A stretch of DNA of 64,000 nt from Corella eumyota (lineage: Eukaryota; Chordata; Ascidiacea; Phlebobranchia; Corellidae). Position 1 is the first letter of the stretch; the number at the start of each line of letters is the position of its first letter. The notes under the pieces were generated by a model. The model ran no database searches and was not told where the DNA came from. It was given only the letters and a program-made list of their open reading frames with translations. The position numbers and the translations under genes were made by a program. Shown piece after piece: positions 25,178 through 37,500 of this stretch. Location of the stretch: NCBI GenBank assembly GCA_963082875.1, contig OY720101.1, positions 12,981,671 to 13,045,670 on the forward strand. The letters are read 5' to 3'.

Positions 25178-25879
25178 CTTTTTTCGCTCTTTTGCAGTGT
25201 TTACCTAATCGATTAAATCGACACGGTAAAACAAAAAAGGTGAAATTCGATTCCTTGCTGATAGAAGGCATTGTACATGACTTCAAATAAAAGTCAAAAA
25301 AATGATTTAAAACTAATGTTTTTTAAAATAAAAACTTTAATATTATAACAAAATCTTTTTTTTACATTTTTTAAGAAAAATTTTCAAAACTCAATTAAAT
25401 TAAAAGTATTTTAATTGCTTAATATATTTCTTAGTAAGTCAGCTAAAAAAATTAAAATGTTATCAATTTTAAACCACAAATTAAATATTGCATTATTAGA
25501 ATAAAATTTTTTAAATTATTTGCATACAATATTGTTTGCATAATTTTCTACTGGCCAATATACAATAGAAATATATATTTATATATAAGAGTTATATTAA
25601 AATTATCTTAAAAATTAGTTGTACTATTACTATAAAACCCAGTTTTATTAAAATTACAAAAAAAAAATTTGGCAAATATAAATTTAAAACTCTATGTATT
25701 TTTATTTATTTTTATTTTAAATGAAAATAGGTATTATAGTTTGTAAATAAAGGCTTAGAAAAAAATTAAAATACCCTTTTTGCAAGTTTAAAATACTGTA
25801 TAACTATAGATTAGGTAATTTGTAATACATCTTAGAAACATTTTGCATATTTAAAATGTTTTTTATTTTAATTTTTTTT
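25178..25879. other. Spacer between U5 copy 2 and FLAD1
   Basis: Very AT-rich. The right end should hold the FLAD1 3' UTR and poly-A site; nothing else recognised. Confidence 0.4.
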
Positions 25880-28800
25880 TTAAAGTCGTCCATTTCGTTC
25901 CATGTCTTGGTTTTTTAAAGTATAAGCTTGCCTGTAAAGTTTATTGCCTAACTTGTCGGTAAAAACTAATTTATCGTTCTTCTTAGTGCGCTCTCTGCTG
26001 CCTAAACTGGTATATCTGTAATTTAAAATTCAAAAAAATTTGTTGGACATTATTTTAAAAAATTGTTTTTTTAAGTTCAAGAAATATATATACTTTTTTA
26101 CATTTATTAATTCTTAATGTGGAAAGGTTGACTTCACAATCTTAACATAAAGTAACATTTGTTACCCCGACCCGGTCTCAAGTTGACTTTGCCAGTTTGC
26201 AATATTATAGATTGTAATTGTCTAATAGTTAAACTTTTATTTAAATATTAGCTCAGCAAAAGTTTATACTGTTTATGTCGCCTTACTCATGGACACTACA
26301 GCATGAAAGCAGTGGGAATTGAACCCCAGATCTCATGTATTAGAGCCAAGTGCTATCTTTATCATCGGTAATCAATTGTACTTACCCTCTATCATATAAC
26401 ACACAGTATGGCAAATATAATGTCCTCAAAAACTGCCAAATGTCATGATAAGTCCAATCCTAAAATAAAACAATAAATGTAACATGAAAACACATAAATA
26501 TACAAAAAAAATTTAACAATCTAATTTAAAACCTACTAAAAGAGGATTTATTCTCATAAATTGTGGCCAGTCCTTATCGGTTGCAGTAAAAGCTGACAAA
26601 TTTTTTGAGTAAGGGTCAGTACAACGTGTTCCCATCAACACTGCTTTAATATTAGGTTGGTCTGACTTTAAAGTTTCTAACGCTGATCTCATATCTCCCT
26701 CTAGTGTTGTTATATCTAAGTTGTATCTAGAATTTAAAGAAGTTTTATGTTATAAAACACGAAAAATTAATTCAATTGATGTATTTCAAGATTCTTGGTT
26801 TGATCCCTACTGCTGCCATGTTGTAGCATCACAAAGATTTTAAGTTTAATCCCACTACTTTCAAGTTACAGCATTACATTAGGTTCTGAGTTTGATCCCA
26901 ACTGCTGCCATTTTGCAACACAGACTGAGTCAGTAAAATGACTGTTATTTATTTTTAACTTTATTTAAAATTATTTAGAAAAATCAAGTGTTTACCTTAT
27001 AACAGATTCGGCCATAAATTTTTCCAACTCTTCAAAAGGATATTTATCTTTAATGTAAACTGCTTGCAATTTCTTACTGTTGGGATACTTACTAAAACAA
27101 AAAAGACAACAAGATGAAATTAAAAATTAAAAAAAACAAAAAAAAAATTTGTAAATTAAAATTCAAGATACCTTTTTATAGCAATACAATAGAGGTGTAA
27201 TAATGCAGTACAGTCTTTGCCACCATTAAAACCAATACTAATGTCATTTACCTCATATTCATCTAATGCCTTATCAATAATATTCATCTGAAAATAAATA
27301 TAAATTTTAGTAATAAATTTCTGTAAACAAAAGTGGGTATATAAAAAATAAATATACTTAATTTTTTCGTATTTTTTTATTTTCAATGTGGAAAGATTGA
27401 CTTTACGGCCTAAACATAGAGTAACAACAGTTACCCTGACCCAGTCTCGAGTTGCCTTAAGTAGTTTGGAACATTAAAATTTTATATTTGCCCGATAATT
27501 ATGCTGCTGATTAAGTTTTGGCTTAGCAGGAGTTTATACCGTTTATAGTGCCTTACTCAAGGGCATTACATTATAAGAGCAGTGGAGATCGAACTCAAGA
27601 CCTCATGTAGTAAATACAAGTGTTCTAACCAACAAGATTTAAATTTTAGTAGTTTATTATACATAATAAATATATATATATATACATAGCTACATTAAAA
27701 ATACTAAAAAATATTAAATTAACAAAAAATTGTTACCGCATTATTAATTTTGTTTTGTAGAATTGTGTTAGAATTAAATAACGGCAAAATTTTTTCTTTA
27801 GTATTCTGATCCATATTATTGTTAACATAATCTAAAAAAAACATAACAACAAATAATTAGAAAAAAATTATTAAAAACAAAAAAATGTACAATTAATTTA
27901 TCTTAAAAATTATTAAAAATTAATAAAAAATATTTTTAAAAAGGGGTACTAAATAATCTATCTTAAACTTTTAGGCAAACAGTGGGAATCGAACCCAGGA
28001 CCTTTAATCTTAAAATCACAAAGCTTAACATCTTAACTAATAAATTAACCAGTAATAAATTCATTTTAAAAAATTTTTCTTATTTTTATTTTTTTAATTT
28101 TTAAAAATTTTATTTTTCTTTTTTTTAAATTAACAAACACTTACTATTTACTATTAAACTTGGGTCTAAGTTTTCCTTTAAAAAGTTTGTAGCAGCGTTA
28201 GTGACCTCCATATTACTGGATTCTAATATAAGTTTAACTTTGTAATAATTATTAAACCAGTCCGGATAGGAGCCTATAGTTATACCAGTGTCTTTATATC
28301 TAAAAATTAACAAAAAAATTAAAATCAAGATTTTTGAAAAATTTTTTTTTTTTAAACAATAATTTTTTTAATTAAATCTTTAACTAAAAAATTGTGAACA
28401 TTAATTACTTATCAGCACAGATAGTTAATAAATCTGCTATTTGTGTTTCAACGGCGTCAACTAAAATTATTTCTGTATAAAACTCATCTAAAAAATTAAA
28501 AAATAAAATAAAATTTTAAACGTAACAAAAAAATGCTATCTAGTAAAATACTAATTAACAAAAAATAATAATAAATTAATTAAAGGGTTAAATAAGTTAA
28601 AAATCTGAATATTTTTCTAAATAAATTAATTTTTTTTAAATTTTTTTTAACTTATTTTTTACATACTTTCAGTTTTAAACAAGTGACCCAAACTTTGTAC
28701 AAGTCTTTGTAATAGAACTGGAATCCCTAAAAAATCAAAACATGATTTTTACTTCCTACGTAAACAGGAAATTAAAAAAAACTTAATTAAGTTTCATTAC

Positions 28801-30174
28801 AATATTTTTCGTGATGAATGAAATATAACATCATCTTAAATTTCGTATATTGAAAAGTTGGTAGAAAAATTTTGTAAACACTATTTAAAACTATTCAAAT
28901 GTTTAAAAACTATTATTTTTTTTGTTTACTGTTTAAAAATGAATTAAACTATATAAAAACTTTATTAAAACTAATAAAAAATTAAATTATTTAAATTAAA
29001 AAATAGATTAACATTGCTTTAATAAATTTAAAAAAAAAGAAAAAAATGTAAATTAAATATCAAAAAATAAGATAATCTAACCTGGAAAAATGTAAATATT
29101 TCTGACAGAAACTAACGGGAATTTAAGTTTTTCTCCTTTTAAGGAATCTAACCCAAAATTAATTTTTGCTGATTTGGGAACATGGGCTAATTTCATTTCT
29201 GGTGAATCCAATGGCTTGTCACCAAAATATCTATAATAAAAAAACTTTAAAATAATTGCTCGTTTTAAACTTTTTTATTCTTGATGTGGGAAGGTTGACT
29301 TTACGACCTAAACATTGAATAACATCAGTTACCCTCACCCAGTCACGAGTTGACTTTGGTAGTTTGGGATATTATTGATTATGATTGCCTCAATAGCAGA
29401 AGTTCATACCGTTTATAGCGCCTTACTCAAGGACTGTACAGCATGAGAGCAGTAAGGATCAAACCAAGAGCCTCATGTAGCAAAACAAGTGTTCTGACCA
29501 CTACACCAAGCTGCCGGTCATGAAAAAAATAAACTAAGCAAGTTATTAAATTTAATTACCAAAAAAAAAAAAATTACAAAATTTAGTTTTACAAAATCTA
29601 TTTTATTAAATAAGATCTTACTCTTTACAAAGTTGGAGTAGTGTCCAATGTGGGACCAGGTCCTCACCCACGGCTCGTGCCACGCCTTCAAGTGTTAGGT
29701 CATCGTGTGTTGGCCCAATACCACCAGAGGTTAGTACAAAGTCATAAGTCGAAGAAAATTGCTGAACCTAAAAAAAATTTTTTTGGGTAATTTTTTATTT
29801 GAAAAATTTCAACTTTTACACCAACCTCAGAGGAGATAACTTTAACATTGTCACCAATGACTGATATTTTTTTTACAGTAATTCCACTCGAATGAAGAAA
29901 TTTACACAAATAATTTGAATTGGCGTCGACAGTCTGGCCTTTAAGTATTTCGTCACCTAACAAAAAAATAAAAACTTATTTAAAACAATTATATATTATA
30001 TAAAATTTAAATAATTATAAATTATATTTTTTTTAAATTTTTCTAATCTTTTTCCTAATTGGCTTTAAAAATAACTGAAAAAGAATTATTTTAATATAAT
30101 TTTTTGACACTATTTTAAACTATTTACATACCTATTATAATAATCCCAGCTGTTTTAGGTTTTTGGTTGGACAT
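25880..30174 (-). CDS. FLAD1: FAD synthase (FLAD1), 13 exons, 489 aa
   Basis: Exons: 30174-30132, 29956-29826, 29767-29622, 29230-29082, 28726-28667, 28487-28409, 28299-28145, 27831-27737, 27287-27172, 27091-26996, 26726-26537, 26459-26386, 26015-25880; 1470 nt, all phases agree. The product makes FAD from FMN and ATP. The N-terminal MoCF-like domain shows [28 protein letters not shown] and [15 protein letters not shown]. The C-terminal PAPS-reductase-like domain shows the signature [40 protein letters not shown] and [12 protein letters not shown]. It is shorter than human FLAD1 (587 aa) because the mitochondrial-type N-terminal extension is absent; the first exon gives [15 protein letters not shown] directly. 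The human motif GTRRTDPY has Cys for the second Arg here. Two donors are unusual (GTTGGT, GTTAGA). Introns contain several SINEs. Confidence 0.97.
26108..26370 (-). mobile_element. SINE copy
   Basis: TTCTTAATGTGGAAAGG, CGACCCGGTCTCAAGTTGAC, GCCTTACTCATGGACACTAC and GGGAATTGAACCC are in SINE order. In the last FLAD1 intron, ending about 15 bp from the exon at 26386. Confidence 0.82.
26787..26925 (+). repeat. Three tandem SINE B-box segments
   Basis: Three successive segments of about 45 bp each carry a B-box-like core: GGTTTGATCCC, AGTTTAATCCC and AGTTTGATCCC. Each is followed by ACTGCTGCCATGTTG-like or ACTTTCAAGTTACAGC sequence. They correspond to the SINE head/core junction repeated three times without tails. 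FLAD1 intron. Confidence 0.6.
27378..27640 (-). mobile_element. SINE copy
   Basis: TTTCAATGTGGAAAGATTG, CTGACCCAGTCTCGAGTTGC, GCCTTACTCAAGGGCATTAC and a diverged head (CAAGTGTTCTAACCAACAAG). FLAD1 intron. Confidence 0.82.
27975..28050 (-). mobile_element. SINE head remnant
   Basis: CAGTGGGAATCGAACCCAGG is the complement of a SINE B-box; the rest is decayed. FLAD1 intron. Confidence 0.5.
29272..29519 (-). mobile_element. SINE copy, internally shortened
   Basis: ATTCTTGATGTGGGAAGG to CCACTACACCAAGCTGCCGG. The segment between GATTATGATTGCC and AGCAGAAGTTCA is shorter than in other copies. FLAD1 intron. Confidence 0.85.
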
Positions 30175-31570
30175 TTTTGCTGTAGTAATCAAACTATACC
30201 TTCTTATAACACTAAGTATGTTAAACTTGTTTGTTAACACATTATACATAGATAATTATAACCCTAATTATTGAATTTCAAAATCTAAAAATACGGAAAA
30301 GGAATTGTGAAAAATTGTGAAATTTTAGCAGTTATGTCAAAATGATTCTAATTTTTTACAAATTGTTTAGCAATTAGAATTGAAAAAAAGAAGCATAGAT
30401 ATATTATAATATTACAAATAATAAAATTGTCAATTAAAAATAACATTTAAAAAAAAAATTTAAATTACAATTCTTTTTAGGATATCAATTTTAGAATATT
30501 TTAGTCAAAAATATTTGTAACATCATTAAAAAAGTTTACAGTACATTTAAAAGTAAATACATGAATTTTACAGCAATATTTTACAAAAAAAAACAAAAAA
30601 ATAACAAAAATTTACACACAGTACAATACTAACAGTTTAACATATTAATTTTTAAGCAATATTATTAAAATTACAATTTAAAAATAAATACATTTAACTA
30701 AACAGAAATACTATCACTAAAAAATACAAAATTTGTAATAATTATTTTGAAACAAAAATATGTGACTTTTCCACTAAAAATGCAGCAAAAACTATTCATT
30801 GCACTATTGAAATACAGTTCAAAAAAAATTCAAAAAAAGTTCAAAAATTAAAAGATTTTTTAACACAGTGCTTCTAATATTAGTTCAATTATTTTTCCAT
30901 TTTTTAATAAACTTAAATTAAATAAAAATATATTTAAAATAAATTTAGTCATATTGTTATTTAAATTATAAAGCTCAAAAATTTAGATTAATAAATTTGC
31001 CATAAATTAACAAAAACACATACAAATTAATAAACAATTTGAAAGAAATTACATAATCTTGAATTTCTTAAGGAAAACAACTTTTCTGTTATACAGTTAA
31101 AGCTAAACCCTAAAAGGTTACTAACAAAAGTTTTTTTTTTATAAATTAACCAAAATTTAGAATAAAATAGCTCAAAAAAATTTATGTTATAGAAATCTTA
31201 TGTTAAAACTTTTAGAATAAATTTACCAAAAATATATTATTATAAAATAACAACATAATATATATTATTTAACTACTAGCCAAAATATTGCAGAAAATAA
31301 TTTTTAAAAAACAGTAAATTTTCACTTTAAAAAATAAAGTTAACCCAAAAAAAAATTCTAAAATTAAAACCAATTTTAACCATTTTGTAAAACAAAACCA
31401 AAGTTAAACAAAAAATAAACCAGTTTTATTTAAAAAGTAAACCAGTTCTATTCAAAAAGTCTCTATTTTTAACCATATTTCTTATTCTTAACCATATAAC
31501 CACATAAACCAAATCAAACCAATCAAAACCAATAGTGGTAACCATTTTGATCCATTTTAAAACACAAAAT
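30175..31570. other. FLAD1 promoter / KLHL 3' flank
   Basis: Very AT-rich with many A-runs and no coding pattern. It must contain the FLAD1 5' end on its left and the kelch-gene 3' UTR on its right. The FLAD1 ATG is preceded closely by GATTACTACAG, which looks like a splice acceptor. Confidence 0.4.
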
Positions 31571-34500
31571 TTAATCCAAATTCCTGATTCGAACAACAAC
31601 TGCTCCTGCCCTCCCAGTATTAAGTGAAGCTATCATCTTCCATGTGTTTGTTGCTGCGTCATATGCTTCACATTCCGACAAATAGGACTGCCCTTTGTGG
31701 TGACAAATTAAATTTGTTAATCAAAAGTTAGAAAAATTTTAAAATTAAGAAAAAAATTAAAATAGTAAAAAAATAAAAAAAATAGTTGGCTAAATTGGGA
31801 ATCAAATCTAGAACCCCAGGCACACAACACCTAATTTTAAAAATCCCTTACTTACACCAAAATTAAATTTTTTTTATTTTTGAATATCTTATTAGGTAAA
31901 AATATATATATACAGCAGGAATTAAACCATGGACCTCAAGTACTAAAATAACACAACTTTACAAAAATCGCCAAAAAAATATAAAAACAATTTCATAAAA
32001 AGTTACAAAAATATTAAATTTCTTACCGTCATAACCCCCACAGGCGTATAAGAGCCCCCCTAACACACAAACCCCCACCGCATCTCGGGGTACGCTCATA
32101 GATGCAACCGTAGTCCACTGGTCTATTTGGGGGTCATATCTTTAAAAAAAAAAATTTTTTATTAAAATAAAAAAAAAAATTTTCAATTAAAAAAAATTTA
32201 CTTACCGTTCCACAGCTTCTGATAGTTTTGACAACTGGTTACTGGCTGGGGCATCGTGGCCCCCAATTGCGTAGAGCCTTACCCCACACACCCCTACGCC
32301 TACACCACCTCTTCTTTTACACATGGGGGCGCAGTTGGTCCATTTGTTGGTATGGGGGTCAAAGCATTCAACTGAACGTAAACAAGAACTTCCATCTCTG
32401 CCCCCAACAGCATACAACCTTAAAAGAAAATGGTGGAATAGTATTTAAAAATGTTGATTTTTTTGAAAATGATTAGTTGTTTGAAAATGATGGAATTGTA
32501 ATTAAAACCAATCATTTTTTTAAAAATGGTAGATTGTTTGAAAATGGTGGAATTGTAATTAAAATTGGTAATTATTTAAAAAATGACAGATTGTTTAAAA
32601 ATGGTAGACTTTTTTAATTAAACAATTTTTCACCTATTTTTAAATTTCTAAAATACTTAAACGTTTAAAAACATATAAAATGGTAGAATATTTAAAAATA
32701 AATAAAACTGTAAAAAAAATGATAGAAAAATTAACATTTTATATTAAGAACAATAAACAAATAAAATTTGTAAAATCTAAACTTAAAAATACCCAAAAAT
32801 AATTTATTTTACTTACTTATCCAACAACACAGCCACACCAACAGTGCTTCTAGACACCGACATTGGGGCAACATAATTCCATGCTCTTGCTTGTGGATCC
32901 CATCTTTCTACTGTGTTTAAGTAACTCCATCCATCGTGGCCCCCAACAGCATACATGGGACCCCCTAAAACTGCAACGCCTGAAGAAAATGGTAGAAATT
33001 TTAAAATAAAATGGTGGATTTTTTTTAGTGAAAATGATGAAATTTTTAGGATAAAAATGGTGGAAATGTTGACAAAAATGATAAAAGTTTGGGGTAAAAT
33101 GGTGGAACTGTTGATAAAAATGGTGGAATTTGGAGTAAAACTGGTGAAACTTTAAAGTAAAAATGGTGGACCTTTCATAAAAAAATGGTAGAATTTCTGG
33201 GTAAAAATGGTAGAATTTAAAGTTAAAATGATAAAATTTTAAACGGTTTAAAAATATTAACCTAGTCCATGACGATGTGTTGCCACTGGAGGCATCGAAC
33301 TCCACAACTTTGTCCTCGAATTAAAACACTCAACCGAGTTTAAAGTTTTCAGTCCGTCACGCCCACCGACTATGTATAATCGGTCATCAAGAACAGCAAC
33401 ACCAAACTGTAGTCTCCGACCAGTCATGTTAGCGATGTGTTCCCAGTCGTCGGTACGAGAGTCGTAACGTTCAATACTTGTGGCACCTTGTAAAAATAAA
33501 ATAAAAATAATAAAATAAAAATTAAATTTAAAAATTAAAAAAATAAATGAATAAAAAAAACCTTAAAAAATAATTTTCAAAAAAATTGACATAATATTTA
33601 ATTAAAAATTTGATAAAAATAAAATAATTAGAATACCAGTTAGGCAATAAATTTTACGGTTCTACAAGCAAAGGTTTTAAGTTAGATTCTTGCTGCTACT
33701 AGGTTTTTAAATAATGCATCCATACTGTTAAGCTTATAAAAACAATTGGAAGAATTTAAGAAATATTAGACCAATAACATTCAAAAACTGGTAAAGTCTT
33801 TTTGAGACTAAGACAGAATAAAAAAATTATTATTCGATAAAATTATTGCCTTTAACCCAATTTTAAAAATAAACTAAGATAAAAAAACCTTACATATAAG
33901 TTAGTCATTCTTTTTGCATACTAAAAAAAGAAAACACAATTAAATTTTTATATATAAAACACCCCAATACTTATACATGCCAATGCCAGTTTTCACATTC
34001 ATTTTAAAGTTAAATACAGTCTGAAACATAAGACTATTTTGTGATATAATAAACATGCTGATTCTGCAATTCACATGCTTTCTACTTACATGAGAAACCA
34101 ACTTTAAGCAAGAAAAGAGAGAGGAGAAAAAGAGAATTAGGTAAAATTAAAAAAGAAAAAGGGTATTAAAAAAAAGAAAAAAAGCTTATTTAAGGTTTTT
34201 TTAAAAAATAACTAATTTAAAAGTAAAATAAATTAGAAAATGAGATCTTGGGTTTAATTCCCACTGTTAGCATTTCATATGACCCTTGAGAAAGGTGCTA
34301 TGAACAGTTTTAACTTCTGCTTAGCTAAAAAACTAATAAACAGTTTAATTATTGAGCAATTATATTCAATAATATCCAAAACTGCCAAAGTCAACTCAAG
34401 GCTAGGTCGAGGTAACTGATGTTACTCTATGTTTAGGTCATAAAGTCGACCTTTCCACATCAAGAATAAAAAAATATAAAAACAAAAATATAAAAAAACA

Positions 34501-37500
34501 ATATTTTAAATTTACCTTTAGATGTGTCCATACCACCAATAGCATAAAGATGTCCAGTAGTAGACTTTCTAGGTTGCATTACACATGGCTTAATTTGTGG
34601 GAGTAGGTGGTAGGTAAAAGCTTCAATTATTTGATGCTCACAAGCTAAGTCATTTTTCACCAATGTATTTGTTTGCACTTGGTTGACTAAATACTAAAAA
34701 TAATTTTGGTTTTTTAAAAAAAAGGATTTAAAAAATTTTTCAGGTAAAACTTTTTTAGGTTATGCAACTTTTTGTTTTTTTGTCGATTTATCCTCGATGT
34801 GGGTCTTAAACATAGAGTAACATTAGTTCTTCTGACCCAGTCTCAAGTTAACTTTGAAATATTATTCATTATTATTGCCAACAATTAATCTGCTGATTAA
34901 GTACTGCCCCAGCAGGAGTTCACACCATTTATAGCACCTTACTTAAGGACTCTACAGCATGAAAGCAGTGGGAATCGAATCTAAGATCCCGTGTAGTAAA
35001 ACCAAGAGTCCTGGTCACTAGATCCGCACCAGACAAATATTAAAAAAATTCCCAGAAAAATTACCCCTCAAAAATTCCCCCAGAAAAAAACTACCCTCAA
35101 AAATACCCCAGGATCAGAATTTAAGAAGGAGAATTTTTAATTAATAAAATATCAAACTTTTTTTAAAATACTTCTTTAGGTAGATGTGTTAATCTGATGT
35201 GAGTAAGTAGTTCGGACATATACTTTTTTCTGTCCTTTTCCTTGTGTTTTACCCACACTAACAATGCTTCAAACATTGTTATTTCGCTCGGAACATTAAC
35301 ATCATCACTAGACAGTAATTTACAAACCTAAAAAATTATTTAAATTAAAAAAAATTTGTAAAAAAATTAGAAAAAAAATTTGGTTAAAAATTACCAAAAA
35401 AAATTTGGTTAAAAATTAGAAAAAATTTTTGTTTAACTTTTTTTATTTTTGTAAAACTTATCTATTTTTTTTTTTTTTTAAATAACCTTCTGCTAATAAC
35501 TTACATGACTGTATGGCAGCATTGGGAACTCTTGATTTTTTATAACATCTGTAAAACTCTCCTAAAAAAAAAAAATTATTAAAAAATGTTAAAAAATTTT
35601 TTATTTAGAATTAAAATATATAAATAATATTTATATATTTTTAAACTTAATGCTTACCATCTAATATAATACTTAAAACAAAAAAATAGAAACTTAAAAC
35701 TAACTGCAAATAAATTTATAAAAATGAAAACTGAAAATAATATTGATTCGATAAGCACAATTTTTTAACAATAAAGAATTTTTCGACATTACTGCATATT
35801 TATACAATATAAAAAATCTTGCATATGCCAGCTAATATTTGTTACTAAAAAATTTCGTTTTGTTAACAAACAATTATTGAAGTAAAAATAGCACATCTAA
35901 AAAAAAAACTTAAAATTGAGTAACATAAAAAACACTTGAATGCATATATTTTTTAAACCAAAGCCCCAAGCTTAACCGGCAGCGTGGTGTAGTGATTATA
36001 ACACTTCCTACAGTACATGAGGTCCTGGGTTGGATCCCCAGTGTTCTTATGCTGTATTGCCCTTAAGTAAATTGCTGTTAACCGAACATTAACTTCTGTT
36101 GAGCCAGCACCTAATCAGCAGAATAATTAATTATCAGGCAGTTAAAATCTATAATATCCCAAACTGCCACAGGCAACTCGAGACGGGTCAGAGTAACTGT
36201 TGTTACTCTATGTTTAAGTTACGCATTTGACTTTTCCACATTGAGGATAAAGATATGTACAATAAAAACATTTCAACTAAATATTACCATAGTAAAATTA
36301 TGGGCAGCTTTATGTAATTCTACACAACTTTGTATGTCAGCAAATTGCTTGATACCCAGACAGTTTGAGGGATGTAATTGCTTCATTAGAAAAGCACAAC
36401 CAGCATCAACAACAGGTTCTAATCTTAACATGTTTGCAATTGAAAGAACGGTCTCTACATTTTCCTCACACATTTCTAATTCACCTTTAACAAAATGTAA
36501 ACAAAAATAGTAATTATATTTTATGGATTACCAATAACACCACCATTTTTAATGCAATAAACGAAAAAGTTTAACAAAAGAAAATTTTGACAAAACCAGT
36601 ATTAGAGCCTAAAACATAAACAGTTATTATATATATTTATTACATGATTTATTTGATATTATAACATAGTCTAAAAAATCAAAAATTTCTATTTTAAAAC
36701 ATGCCATAGTTAATATATTTTTATACATGGTTTTATATTACATGGTCCAAAATATAAAAATCTTGTATAAAATATAAAAACATACCATAGTTAGTGAATT
36801 TTAAAACATAGTTTTATATTAGATAACATGGTCATCTAACTTAATTTAACATCTATATAAAAACATAAACTAAATTAAATTTTTTTAATAATTTTTAGTG
36901 CGCTACTTTTTATATAAAATAAAATCCTCAAAAAATATATATATACACTTAAACTATAAAATAAATTAAAAACATAATTAAACAATTAATTAAAAAAAGC
37001 TTAAATCAAAAATCCATTTTTCAATATCTAATTAAAATTCTAAAATTCTGAAAAACCCAAGAGAATATAAGACAAAATAATGATTAATAGTAACCCAATG
37101 CACTTATATTAACCTTAACGCGCAAAAATGAGGTATTTTATAAAGGTGATAAAGAATATAAGTAGGATTTATTACAATATTAAACAAACAAAGATAAACC
37201 CTAGTATAGGGTGTTTACATAACACTTATTATAGCCAGTTTGTGTATTTTTGGCCAATAATTTTAATTCCAGATACCAGACTATGTATTTTAGTTAAATA
37301 TTAAAAAAAAAATAATAAAAAAAAAATATATATATATCAACGGATGGATGATCAGACAGAGGTATTAACGCCAGACTTATAATAACCTAAACTGGCTAAG
37401 GTGGATTTTATAGACACTTTGTGTAATTTTAAATCTTTATTTTAATTCCAGTCATCAAACATTTTAGTAAAATATTAAAAAAATATATATTTAAAAAAAA

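Noticed and set aside
24351-25286. ORFs over the U5 region
   Set aside because: They overlap the snRNA genes or their promoters and differ between the two copies.
32850-33305. 151-residue His/Phe/Tyr-rich ORF
   Set aside because: It runs through a kelch exon in the wrong frame into the TGGTGGAA minisatellite; the true exon ends at 33262.
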